From Procambarus clarkii (lineage: Eukaryota > Arthropoda > Malacostraca > Decapoda > Cambaridae), in the NCBI RefSeq assembly GCF_040958095.1, contig NC_091237.1, forward strand, positions 14,168,941 through 14,232,940: a DNA stretch of 64,000 nucleotides, in the 5' to 3' direction. Each line of letters begins with the position of its first letter. Positions within the stretch are counted from its first letter, which is position 1. The notes under the pieces are model-generated. The model saw only the letters and a list, made by a program, of their open reading frames with translations, was not told the DNA's origin and searched no databases. The translations under genes were made by a program, and so were the position numbers. This document shows positions 1-19,100 of this stretch, piece by piece.

Positions 1-800
1 TGAATCTTCATTAGAACTTTAATTATGTCTATGATAAAGTGTTTAAAATGAGCCTTATATTCCTATCTTTCTTGAGGCATATAACAAATTTACGATTATT
101 TACAAATTTACGTGAAATAAGCATTGTTCTGAGAGAGAGTTGCTCCGTCGATCGATCTGTTCGGAGTCGGAGCTCGGCTATTATAAAAGTACACGTATCT
201 TCGCTTTAAATTTAAATATGCCCATGGTAAGGTATTTAGAACGAAGCTTATATATCTGTCTTTCTTGTGACGTATAAAACTCTTACGTTTATTAAGGAAT
301 CTGCGTGAAATAGGCATGGTTCTGAGATGAATGCTGCGGTTTTCGAGTTTGACGAGCGATGAAAACTGCCACTTTTATACAACTACAAATATCTTCGGTT
401 TTACTTAAAATATTTGTCTGGTAGAGGTTTTACATATAGATCGCGTTTCTGTCTTTCTTCTGACTAATAAATAATTTTGGTTTAATCAGTTATCAAGATG
501 TTTTCAACAATATTCTTTCAGCGTTCGTCTTTTCCAACTTGGGCGACCCTTTTGGAAGCGCGATACTTGGGTTAACCCATCCTATAGTTGGGTCTGTTTC
601 CAACTGGGGTTCGAATATCGGTAAGGAGAGCGTCGGCCATGAAGCCTTGTTTAAAGTATGAATATTTTTCCTCTCTAATAAGGTATAATCTCTGTGATGG
701 ATTCACAAAAACTATTTTATATCTGCCTTTCTGATAACATATACAAATATAATCTTTATTTGTGAATATTTGTTAATTAAGCAATATATCAGAGGGCGTG
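1..800. repeat. Degenerate ~190-bp tandem (satellite-like) repeat
   Basis: A diverged unit recurs about every 190 bp. The anchor 'tttcttgaggcatata' near 69 reappears as 'tttcttgtgacgtata' near 260, 'tttcttctgactaata' near 454, and more weakly near 727. Companion motifs such as 'cgtgaaatargcat.gttctgag' and 'tatcttcg.ttt' recur at the same spacing. The array probably starts before the window. Small ORFs here are chance. No gene is seen. Confidence 0.6.
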
Positions 801-1440
801 TAGGGTTCGGTGTTCAATGAACGAAAAGGACTGGATCACTGTGTACAGGAGGCTGATATGGCAGCAAACACTCTCCAAGCGACCATATATCTTGGATAAG
901 TCGCTCCACACAATTGTCGCTTGGACCGTCGACTTCCTATGGCGTCACCTCTCGCATATTTACGTCTCATTTCGTTATGAAATTAGATTATTTCAGAGTA
1001 AAAATAGGTTTGATCATGTTCTACGTGTAGCACCAACATTATAGTAAGTAAATATACCATATTTCTTCATTACTTACGTAATGCTAGGACGATTTGTGTA
1101 GTTTTGGGCTGATTTGGGTAATTCTATGGACCGCGCCAAAAAACAAAGTTGTGTTGTCAGCTTCTTCAATGTCAATGGTTTCTGCTCATTATTAAATTGG
1201 TTATCTTGTCCTTGATAATACAATGACACCTCTAAAACTCAGTTTGAATAAAAAAAAAAACACTAATCCTAAAACTTACATAGTACAGAACTTTTTACAT
1301 TTTGGTAGATCTCTAGCCCATTGTTGTTGTGACAATGTGCCTTGAATTTTGTAACCAACTCATTAACTTGCTTAGCTAAATGAATTGTGAGGTTCAGTCC
1401 CTGAGCCCATTATGTGCCTCTCTAATACTTTCCACTACCA
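801..1440. other. No gene recognised
   Basis: AT-rich unique-looking DNA with only a short A-run near 1250. No exon with convincing splice sites and no recognisable element is seen. Confidence 0.5.
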
Positions 1441-1444
1441 CTAA

Positions 1445-1752
1445 GGGGCCTGAAGGCTGAGTGGACAGGGCTCGGTATTTGTAGTCCTAAGGTTCTTGGT
1501 TCGATCTCCGGCAGAGGCGGAAACAAATGGGCATTATTTCTTTCACCCTGATACTCCGGTTCACCTATCAGTAAATAGGTACCTGGGAGTTAGACAGCTG
1601 CTACAGGCAGCTTCCTGGGAATGGGTAACAAAATTGAGGCCTGGTTCCCAAGTAAAACCTTTGAGATTTTTACTGGTCTCTGGCAAGTAAAAGACCTGGC
1701 TGCAGGGATGTTAAACCCTGAAATCATCTCAAGATAATCTCAAAATGATAAC
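1445..1752 (+). mobile_element. tRNA-derived SINE (Thr-type head), copy 1
   Basis: The head carries an A-box-like 'GGCTGAGTGGACAGGGCTCG' and a B-box-like 'GGTTCGATCTCC'. It is followed by the family body 'GTAAATAGGTACCTGGG' and a tail with 'ATCTCAAGATAATCTCAA'. The same body occurs at 19.8, 58.2 and 61.2 kb. The loop at the anticodon position reads TGT, a Thr-type anticodon. Body parts are diverged from the 19.8-kb copy. Confidence 0.85.
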
Positions 1753-2869
1753 CTAACCACCTGCAGGATTGGTATGGGGTGCATAATAAATTACCTAAAA
1801 AGAAAAAAGAAATGTTACAAGCAAAATTAAAACAAATATATATAACATTCATGCCCTTTTTTCCCCCCCATGCTGTAAGGCAAATTACTGAGCAAAATCC
1901 TTAGTTCAACATGTCACATGATGAGATCTAACCATCAATGCCATTTTAGTCATGCCTCTGAACAATGCAGTCTGTGATAGGTTGTCTCCCTTCTTGTAAC
2001 TTGTTTCTATGGTAATGGGTTTCCTCTTTCTTGGCACTGAGGCATCACTAGCACTTTGCCTTTTCTTATCAGCCGTTATTAATAGTATTTTCCTTGATAC
2101 ACGGCTGAAACTGTCCACAGAATACATAGCTCTTGTAGCAACTACTGAATATTAAATAGAATATTCTGAATATTAAATTTACTTGCTCCATATTCACGTT
2201 AGCTTATGTGCAGATAATGAGAAGGTTCACAAGTATATTACTACTTAATATAGTTGCTACAGTTTACACTGGCCAGGAGACCACTATAGACTGGGAAAAC
2301 AAGGGGCAATCAGGGAGGTTGCGAGTCCACTTGTAAGATAGGGTCTTCCTAAGTTCTATACTCTCTGTATACTTCACACAACTCTGCTGATGACATTCAA
2401 ACTTTTAATACAAGAATTACTTTAGACTTCAACATTCAAAATTATTTCTCAAAATAATTTTCATAAAACTAGTTACACAGCTAAAGAATTAATGCCCTAT
2501 ATTTACATGTTTGCTCTTATGTGAAACTTGGCTATTCAACACAGTACAGTATTTTCAAGGTGACTTAGAAAGTTTTAGTAGTCTTCTCTGATATTTTTAA
2601 GTGGTGAAGGCCAGTCAGTTTGGTGGGTGACATGAAACTGTGCTAGATCTTCATAAAAGCTGATGGAGTTTATGAATATCAGTGTTGGGATGGTTGACTT
2701 TTTCATGTTTCTGGAGAATCAAATGACTACTGTACTTTTTTGGTTGTGCTTTGGTAGACCATCTATACTAATCTAATAACTATTCATATTAATTTATTTG
2801 TAGTATTATGTTGTTACACTAACATGATAGTACTATTGATAATTATTAAAAACTCTTACACACTTTCAC
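1753..2869. other. No gene recognised
   Basis: AT-rich sequence without a supported exon or a recognisable repeat family. Confidence 0.45.
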
Positions 2870-3060
2870 ATCATATCCACAAGGAAATCACACTAACATG
2901 ATGTATCAATGTGGAAATGAATTGGAGCAGTGCGGGGGGATTTGAACCCCATCCCCTCCTTGCATACTCCCAAACTGCACACCTTACATCTGGACCATGA
3001 CATGGTATAAGTTATAAAACCTGGGATTCCACTGAATCTGCAGGGGCATCTAGAGGCCCC
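2870..3060 (-). mobile_element. tRNA-like SINE, minus strand (first of a pair)
   Basis: On the minus strand a B-box-like 'GGGGTTCAAATCCCC' follows an A-box-like region around 2985-3000. The 3' flank contains 'cacactaacatgatgtat', which recurs in the next copy at about 3150. It is imperfect, so a relic rather than a functional tRNA. Confidence 0.55.
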
Positions 3061-3139
3061 TACTAAAGTCAGTCAAGGTTTTACATACAACTCCCATGCA
3101 CTCTAGTATAGGTAAAAGAGATCTCCACTATGCTCCAGC

Positions 3140-3330
3140 ATAAAATACACAAGGAACTCGCACTAATGTGATACATTGATGAGAACATTAATTGGAGCAA
3201 TGTGGGTAATTCAAACCCCTTGATTTTGGTACCCCAAAGCTGCGCACCTGACCTGGAGCATAGTAGACTCCAGTACCTATTAGTGTTCATGGGGTTATAT
3301 GTTAAGACCTGGACTAGTTTCGATAGGGGC
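3140..3330 (-). mobile_element. tRNA-like SINE, minus strand (second of a pair)
   Basis: A diverged copy of the element at 2870-3060: 'acaaggaactcgcactaatg' and 'attggagcaatgtggg' match 'acaaggaaatcacactaaca' and 'attggagcagtgcggg'. The spacing of about 270 bp in the same orientation suggests a tandem duplication or two insertions of one family. Confidence 0.5.
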
Positions 3331-5430
3331 CTCCGGATGTCCTGCAGATTTTATTCTGCCCAGTAATTAATGTCTTTAATATCATTAATATCTTTAATAC
3401 GTTTCAGCAACAGTGGAAGCCTTCTAAATCACTGGGAAGGCAATGTCAGTTTACAATAGCTATTTCTTCTTTCCTTACACATTTCTTTCATTAATCCAGC
3501 ACTTATGAAACTTGTATTGTAATGTGAAGAGAAATGAATCATGATAATTTTACTTTTGTCATTGTTATTTATAGTATATGAAAATTCTATCTTGGGACCC
3601 CAAGAGAATCATTTGTAAATATGCAAATGATACCACAATTTATTCTACTGCTTGACCATAACCATTTACTGACTGGCCACAATACAAGACAGTTATGTCT
3701 GACCATGCCCATGTGATCAATTATTTGTAGGCACCACTGTATTGTTTCAAGTAGCCATTTGGTCATGCTTGCTAAAGATGGTAAGCTGGTTAAGGTGTTA
3801 CACTAGGGGGCCAGAAGTGAGTGAAGCATATGTTGAGGTGAAGCTTTGAAAATAATCAGGTTGCAAGTTGACAATAACATTGGCCTGGTCACACAATGGG
3901 CCGTAGAGAACCAACTACGAGGTAATCAGAACCAACACAAGGTAATCACACAGTAAACCACTGCTAATAGCTGAAGTTATAACAGTGCTTGAAGGCAAGC
4001 TGGAATAAAACTGGAGCAAAAACTGGAATTGATAAAATATAGTACATGTATACAGTATATAATACTGTATTGAATAATAAACCCAAAAATGTTATAATAA
4101 AAAATTATTAACTTGCATCATAGTTCAAAATGATAAATTGGTGAATACAGGTGTTGATATCACGAATGCAGGTATGAGTACAACAAATGCATGTAACGGC
4201 ACCACGAATAAAGATACTGTATCAGTATTATAAATACAAAAGAAAACACTGTTCTTTCATAAATGAACTTGATCAAAGAAACTGGCATAAAATGGTAGTT
4301 TTACAAGATATAAAAATGTTTTGTCTAACTATAGGGATCAATAAAACATGCCAATCCTCTATCTATTATTTACATAATGCCTAAAGAACCAAGAGAGATA
4401 TATAAGATGTTTTTAACAGATACACGACCTACAAGAGTAAATGTTAATGATGCAAAAGGATGCCTCATAAAATTTTCATCTTTAAGGGATACTATATTGA
4501 TGACAATTTGGAAAGAAGTGCCTTACACATCAATCAAAATCTTATGTGAGGAACAGGTCATCATTCAGTGAGCATAAGCATTGGAATGCCAGAGTGAGAA
4601 AGGCATTATCTGAATGAAAACTTGTCTCATGACTTGCCCCTCAAAGGGTATCAATTCATCTCCTCCCTGTTGTGTGCAGCGGGCATGAGAGTACATTCCA
4701 TTTTCGTGTTCACAATGAATATCCTGGTGCAATAGGAATGTGCTGCACAAGGTTGGAGAAGAATTTAGGGTTACTGTCACATGCTGTTTCTCTGAGGCAT
4801 AGCAAAACAGTTGTGTACAAAACCCTGATTGAGGAACATACATAGTGCAATAGACCCTTAACACCTAATGTGCTCTGCACCATATGAATCATACACTTCT
4901 GGATATTATACAGTGCTGAAAATAGATAATGCAGTAAATTTGAATGGGTTGAGTATGAGGCCCTGGGCATTATAGAATTTTTCTCTTGCAGCCCCAAATG
5001 TTTGTACAATCAAATTGATTGTTGAACTTACTGCCTTGTACACAAAACTAACAAAGCACACACCAACCCTATTCACTAGTTAGGCTGAGGATAAATAATA
5101 TAACTGAATATGTCTGTGCATCCAGGGAAGCACTACATGGAAGAAGTGTTGTAGTATGCTTCTGGCAGTGTTCAGCACCTTGACTCGAATATTACTCCTT
5201 GTATGTTTTCGTATAATTAACCAATTTTATACTTTATTATTATAAACTCTTTCCTTTCTTTTCTCTCTCACTATTGTTATTTTGCTGTGGATAAACTGAA
5301 TCACAACAATTATCTCACTGCAAGTTGATGAAGAATGTGTTTATAAAATTATTTCCTATATCATTTATAATAATAATAATTCATTATGTCGGGGGACAGG
5401 AAACCAAAGTGTATTCAGACATGTTAGGCT
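3331..5430. other. No gene recognised
   Basis: AT-rich intergenic sequence. Two overlapping minus-strand reading frames at 4565-5009 have no splice context and no recognisable domain, so I do not call them. Confidence 0.45.
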
Positions 5431-5434
5431 TATA

Positions 5435-5600
5435 TCTAGGTCCCCATCCCCCCCAAGGTCAAATTACTTACTCTGCCCAGGATGTAACCCCACAACAAGC
5501 TGACTAACTCCTGAGTAACTACATATGGCTAGATGAACAGAGGCATTAGGTGAAAGGAAATGTGCCCAAGCATTTCTGTCCCGCCCAGGATTCTCACAAT
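5435..5600 (-). mobile_element. SINE (Thr-type family), degenerate minus copy
   Basis: Family words are readable in reverse: 'ctgcccaggatgtaaccc', 'agctgactaactcctgag', 'gaacagaggcattaggtg' and 'atttctgtcccgcccagg'. The tRNA head is worn. Confidence 0.6.
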
Positions 5601-8600
5601 CGTCAATAATTTTGTTACGATTATTACATGAGCAAGGAAACATCTCGATATTTGTTATTTAACATTCCTGCAGAGTTGAAAGATATAGAGATGGGCAGCA
5701 ACCAAGATATTATGAAAAAGATATTACAACACAGCTACTTTTATATTACATAAGCAAGTACCAAACAAAATTTGGAGATTTTTGCCAAACAAAAAGAGAA
5801 TATCCTATTATCTCCTCTCCGAGCTCAAAAGTATTTACAGATCCCAAGCATAATACAGTACACATGGTACACTCAAATAAACTCTCCATTTGTTGAAAAA
5901 AAATTTAATCAACTAATTTTGCAAACATTTTATGTTTTCTATGAGACTCCCTTCAGTAACAGCATCCTTTCAAACTTGCTACATACAATCTGACAAAAGA
6001 ATGAGTTAGAGCTAATTAATGCCTAGCGAAACCCCCAGTCTATACCATAATGAGCCACTAGGTATATATTTACACAGCGTATTAAATAGAAACATTACTT
6101 AACTATACAGTGTATCCTAAATGTTACAAAACCAAACTAAGGAAAATTTATTTTCAATGTTAAGAAATTACATAATTTAAGCCAAACTATTTCAATAAAT
6201 ATAACCCTCTAAACACATGAAAAACATTAATGTATGTATGTATATGCACACTAAACCACTATGAACAGAAAAATAATTTATTGTGCACTTTTTAGAGATC
6301 ATTGTTGCAGTGACAGTGTGTAATGAACTATTGAAAAAACAATGGAAAACCAAGCTCCAATTTCAGACTTTGAGTCACTGGGAGTCGCAGTAAGTGCCGA
6401 TCCTATTTAAGGAGGGGGATGGGGATGGAGACACTGGGGCTGACCTCAACCTGCCTGTGACAGTCCCCTTCCACCAACGTGTCATTCACAAAGTCGGGTG
6501 AGGCTAGCCACAAGTGTCTGGTGGTCCAACCTCTAAATTGAGCCGAAAGCATATGACGCAAAACTGTCTTTAAGACTAATCGCATACCCAGTAATTTCAA
6601 GTTAATATTCAAAAGAATCAAGCTCTGTTCATTCTTTTAATTTTAGTAAATTTTTGTTTACACACCTGTAACTACATCAAACCCATATCAAGTGTACAAC
6701 ATGAAATAAAATAATAGTTTCTGTTGGCTTGATAATAAATATACATTGTTAACTTATTTCATACGGCATAAGGTTTAAAAATGTGAAAAGCACAGCACTG
6801 CATATTATATATTCTGAAATAACAGCAAGTAATTAGCTACTTTTATTTTATGACAGATCTGTTGTTTAATGGAAACTTTGTCTTGCTAAATTTGTTGAGG
6901 AAAAACAAACATTGTTTTCCATCCACAACCAACTGACACAAAATCTACATGAAAGCATAAATACACTTATCATGGCAAATGAGATATAGCCATTTTATAT
7001 AAGGAAAAACAAAAATTGGTAAAGAACACAGCCACATTTTTAGTTAAATTGTTGACCTTACTGCATTTAGTTATAAGAAAACATCCTGCTATTAAAAATT
7101 ACATCAAATAATGTGCATAAAAAAAAAAGTTTGATATCCAACCATAACCTTCATAACCCTAAAGAGAGCTGCCAGTCTAAAGAATTCTTCAATTTCTCCA
7201 ATACGTAAGTACAGATCAAATTAATATTTGCCCCAAACAATTTTAAAGACATTAACGCTCATCAGTATTGAAAACAGCAAGTTTCAATTCCTCGTAATAT
7301 TTACAAGATCACACAGCTCGAGCGCCATAAAGAGTGATTACCAAAAGGTTTGCTTTTATCTAAAACAAGTAGGAAAATACACCATGTGGAAATACAGCAC
7401 AAGGCTCATATCTATTGATTATGTGTACAATTACAACATCAATATCAAATAGGATATGTCACGTCTACCATCTACCCTTAATGCATAGACATTTTTAAGG
7501 TCGCATTTTAGAATACTGAAGTTTTATAGATAATATTTTAGGATAACATTACATTTTTTTTTTACATTATTTATGTCTAATGTGATGTGAACAATCAATT
7601 TGTACCCTGAGAACCAGCATACAGTAACGACAAACTTAATATATTACATACTATATAAGTAAATAAAGCAGTTTATAGTAATGTTAAACAATACAACTTT
7701 AGACACTAGTTCAAATATGGAAATTTGTAATACATACATGCTACATAAATTATATGATTGTCACAGTCTGAAAGTCAATACAGTATAAAATGAACCAACC
7801 AAAAATTGATCAGCATTTTGGAAAATACTTAAGGAAGACATGAGCTTGACATTAATTCACTTAATCTATACTACCCCCTGAACTAACATCAACATCAGTC
7901 AAATTTCAAGCAAATGCGTGTAAAAACAAAAAAAATGGCTGAACAATGTTATTGTCGCACATTAAATACAGAAGATAAATTCCATCACAAATCAGGGATC
8001 AGCTTTAATGGTTACCTAGGTGGACAGGACAGTTGAAAAATGTGAAAATGTTTTTTCAAACAACTTCACTTCAACCTTAACATATGCTCATTACTTTTTT
8101 TAAGGCAAATATATATATATTAAATGCTCCTACCTAACTTAGGGGTTTTTGATCAAGCCAAGTTTAGCAAATACAGAGTTTTAAGCACTGAGAGTAATGT
8201 AATATCAAACTGTCATCAATTAGCACAAGTTTGAGATATGTATACAGTATTATTTTATTGAGGCAAGTGAAAATAAGTTATCACGTGATCTATCCATGTT
8301 CAAACGTGCAGTAAAGCAACCGAGGTATCATCACTACTGACTTCCAAAATAAGAACCATCACTTAAATTTTCAGTTTTGCAAAATCATTCCAATGTATGG
8401 ATAGCAATAACCAATGACCATGGGATGTACCTCTATAGCATTCAAAACAAAAGATAATGTACGTGTGTTGCCAAAATTAAGGGTTAAATTAATAATATGC
8501 CAATCCTTGAATTGAATACTTTCTGAGGATTTTACTGTTGATAAATTGCCAAGGGTTACACAACTGAATGATCTTCAGCAACCATTAACCAAACAAGTGT

Positions 8601-8612
8601 TCCACATTATCT
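5601..8612 (-). other. AT-rich region; probable 3' UTR and downstream flank of the LEPROT-family gene
   Basis: No coding potential. It lies directly downstream of the stop codon at 8613-8615. AATAAA signals on the minus strand occur for example near 8253 and 6267, so the transcript could end at either. No element is recognised. The exact cleavage site cannot be told from sequence. Confidence 0.35.
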
Positions 8613-15250
<6,638 letters not shown>

Positions 15251-16134
15251 GTTTGTTATGATTTGCTTCACTGCGATTCCGAAACTCGATTAAATATTTG
15301 TAACATACTATAATTTACAGTTAATATTATTCTCTCTATTAATAAATATGCAAAATTGTCATAATATAGTTATTTAATTTTTGTTAGCAATAAATATAAC
15401 GTTCTTTATAATGTAAATCGTAAGGGATTGATTAATGCTCAATCTCAAGCCACAACATTATATATTAAGGCAAACATATAACTGCCAAAATTGTATTATT
15501 AAAATACACTTCCCAAAAAATCGTGATCTGTAATATTAGACATAAATGATTTAATGAAAGGGATCCCGACATTTGTTTACATGTGGGCGAGCCGGGGTGG
15601 CGAGTGGCGGCTGCCTCAGGTTGGTTAGATGTTCAGTTTAACTTCAGTGCTTCAGCAGCCACTGCCAACGTAAGAATATAAGAATAAAGGTAACTGCAGA
15701 AGGCCTATTGACAACTCCTATTTACATCCACCCAAACTTATTCATATATAATGTCTAACCTATGCTTGAAACAATCAAGGGGGGGGGGGTCCTACTTCTA
15801 TTATGTTACGTGGTAATTGGTTCTACAAATCAATGAACCCTGTTACCAAACCAGTATGTACCCAGGTTGATTTTGTGAACAAACCTTGTGACTTCATAGC
15901 ACCTTAAATAATCTTGAAGGGAAAGCTTGAAAGGATGTCTGTGGAGCCAATAAAAGTAGTAATCCTGCCTGACAAAGCACGACTCTTCACAAACAACAAA
16001 TTGTTTACCTCAAGAAGTAGCAGAATGATTAGCTAAGAAAAGGTCTTTTCTTTAACTCAAAATGTGATATATTGCTTCTTATTTATTGCAACTTGCATAA
16101 TGCACATATCATATATGTTAATAGTTTTATGTCC
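15251..16134. promoter_or_regulatory. Probable bidirectional promoter between LEPROT and ATPAF1
   Basis: The two start codons (15250 minus, 16135 plus) are 884 bp apart and diverge. A GC-richer patch at about 15575-15650 ('gcgagccggggtggcgagtg') lies in otherwise AT-rich DNA and could hold start sites and a non-coding first exon of ATPAF1. A LINE 3' end at 15671-15960 lies between that patch and the first ATPAF1 coding exon, so it would be in a 5' intron. Inference from layout; no TATA box stands out. Confidence 0.45.
15671..15960 (-). mobile_element. LINE 3' end (CR1/L2-like), minus strand
   Basis: On the minus strand the DNA 'AACAGGGTT..TTGATTTGTAG' followed by 'AACCAATTACCACGTAACAT' reads as the conserved C-terminal RT words 'NRV..' and 'WNQLPRN..' once a frame change is allowed, then a 3' UTR ending in TTCTTATATTCTTA. 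A diverged relative is at 41.69-41.89 kb. Confidence 0.65.
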
Positions 16135-19100
16135 ATGGCAGATATTAAAACATTGGTGATGATAAGCCTTACTCGTCATTGGCGTGTCGTTGCACAGTCA
16201 GCTTGGACCATCATGAGTAAGCAACCTGTATGCACATCTAGCTATGCTATGGTGAGAGCTCTAGAGGAGTTGGAAAAGAACCCATATTTTGAGAAGTATG
16301 CAGGAAAAATTGCTAAAGTTCAAAGGTAAGTCCAAATTTTACCATGTTATCTGTCTGATTTGGCTTGATAATTTGATTTACCATACATCTTAAAGTGCCT
16401 GGGTAGCCCTTATGCCTATGTGCAAACTTGGGTAACTGATGATGGCTATCCCCTCCTTCCCACTAACACATTGCATGGATACTAAAAATTATATCTTTTT
16501 ATTTCTGGGAGAGACCCCTTAGTATGTCCCTGTATGTTTGGTGATACTTTGGTATCACCAAACCTTAGCTAAACACACTAGCCCTTTAAGACCCATTCAT
16601 TACCTAGTGGAAGCCAGAACTAGAATCTGGATCACTGTATGAGGTGAGGGGAGTTTGGGGATCAGAGATCAACCTAAAACCTAGAAAAATCTAATAAGTG
16701 AGCATAGGTACAAGAAGATAAGTAACTTTAAAGGAAATTAGAATCCCTATGTAAACTAGCCAAATAAATGATCATTGCCACAGGTTCAATACAGTATTTT
16801 AGAATTATGTTTATTACCCACAATAAAAAATAACGTGCTCACAGCTCATTTTTAAAATGTGCATATACAGTATACAGTACTGTACACAGTTTTTATATTT
16901 AACACTTACACTCTACATGTTACTTATGTTATCATAAGTGTAAAGTTAGAATAACATCTCTTACCAATGTTAACAGAGAATCTCCGGAGGAATTTCTATC
17001 CAAATTTGCTAAGAGTAAAACAGTGAAGGAGAGTAAGTCTGGTGGACCTGGATTCACAGAAAAGGCTAAAGTATCCAAGGATTCTCTTCCCAAAGATGCT
17101 TTTGCTCCACAAAAGGTAATATTATGTTTCCAATTTCCAATTTCATTAAAGCTCTATAATAATTATGTTCCATTAAACTATTGGTATTTGCACATTTGGC
17201 TTCATCTGTTTATTTGTCCTTACTCATTGCCTGCTCGGACTTTGGTCTTCACAGCATATATTTATGGTGAACTTAATGGAAGCCAAACTCGGTCAAAGTG
17301 TCAAACTGGTAATTGCCAGGTTAATTCATACCCAGTTAGTGCTCTCTGAGATACTTGTTTCATAGCAGTGTGTGAATCTATTGATTAATATGTAATCATT
17401 GAATCATTGGTTGAAATAAAAGAAACTGTCCTCAGATTATGACCACATAAGGTTTCTGGGTAGTCCCTTGTGATTCCTTGAAGCTATCTTGCTAAGGTGG
17501 CATCCAACTACTAGATCACATCAGTCGTAAAGTTCTGTATGGCCTATTGGGGACTGGAACCAGAACTTAGGCACCCCCCCCTCTCACTGGGGCGCATGGA
17601 GCAGGTGACATTCCGCCACCCCACCAGGAAAGCATCCAGAAAGTCAGCAAACCATTCAGATCACTGCTGGGTTCAAAGAGATCGAATCCTCAGAAACTGC
17701 CCGTTGAATTCTCACAACAATGTAAACAAACAATTGAATCTCTTGAAACAAGCATAAGCTCATTAGCACTACCCCTTACAAGTTGGGGAGGGAGCTGGGG
17801 CTCCCAAGCTATCCATGAAGAAGAAGAGGAGGAGGAGAAACTGCAGGCAGTCAAGGCGAAGATGAGACACTAGGCTGAGAGACACGACCCCAGATGACAG
17901 ACATGATGAGGCCCAGAAACATTGTGTAAATATTGGATCCACCGACAAAGCATCCACCAAAGCAGAACTGGTGGAATGACGATAGCGGCGGTGAGTCCCA
18001 CCAAACACAGCACATGATGCACCCTGTGCAAAACCAAATAAGCAACAACAACCAATGGTCCAGAAGCCTGCCAGCTCATTTCTACCAGAAATGGAGACAG
18101 CTGCTGATGAACCCACCATAGCCAAATGAACAAAAACATCAACCCCCCCCCCCCAGAGAAGTGCATGAGGCTCCAAAACCCTACAACTGGAGGCAACAAC
18201 TAACAGGAAAAATCCGTAGAAAAGAAATTGTTGACTGAAGGACCAAAGAGGACACCATAAACCGTGGAGAAGAAAGAAAGATGAGAATGCGGTTCAAGCA
18301 CCATTTGGGCTCAGATGGCACATGAGCAGGCCAGAGGTGAAATAGTGTGCGAGATAGCTTCCAAAACGGTGCTGAGAAGAAAGCATCAATGCCAATTGCA
18401 AGCAGCAGTGGCTCAGCCAATGCCTAACAATAAGAGGTAACAGTATTCAGCACAAGATGCCGATCAAGAAACAACTAAGAAAGGAACAAAAGCACCACAA
18501 GAACAGGAACCAAAGAGTCATGACGAAGGGACAGGAAGTGGTGAAAAGGGCGCCAAGCTACTTCATACTGCTGCTAGGAAGACAAATGCAGGTGGGATAA
18601 CATCAAATCAACCCAACCATCTGCTCACCATAGAGTTGGCAGTAAAGATGCACCAGAAAGACCAGACACAAAGAATCAAGAAGTTTTTTTCAACTAGCTA
18701 GGTACGCGACTGGACCAATTTTCTGAAAGAGGCAGAGGTGTGTAAAAATGCCCAGGTGAGGACACAATGCAAGCAGCACTATTAACCATGGCTTGAGCTG
18801 GCAACCAAGGAGCTAGAAGGACCACCTTTCCCTGATAGGACTCTAGCATGGTCAAAACCTGGAGCAACAGCTGGACTGGGGAAAAAGAGGTAAACAAATC
18901 ACATAGTGACCAGTCCAACTGAAAGGCATCCACCACGAGGGCCTTGCGATCAGGGACAGGAGCCACATAGACTGGAAGGTGCTGATTCCAATTGATGCAA
19001 AGAGATCTATGTCTGGGATCTGTGTTTTTATTTGTTTAGCTATTGAGGAATAATGATTGTTGCTTAGTTGAATATTTAATTTTCAATCCTTAAGAGTTTT

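Noticed and set aside
4565-5009. Two overlapping 99-codon minus frames
   Set aside because: No splice support, no recognisable domain, and overlapping each other in different frames.
17769-18199. Minus frames of 109-135 codons as host genes
   Set aside because: They belong to a DIRS-type fossil in ATPAF1 intron 2, not to a host gene.
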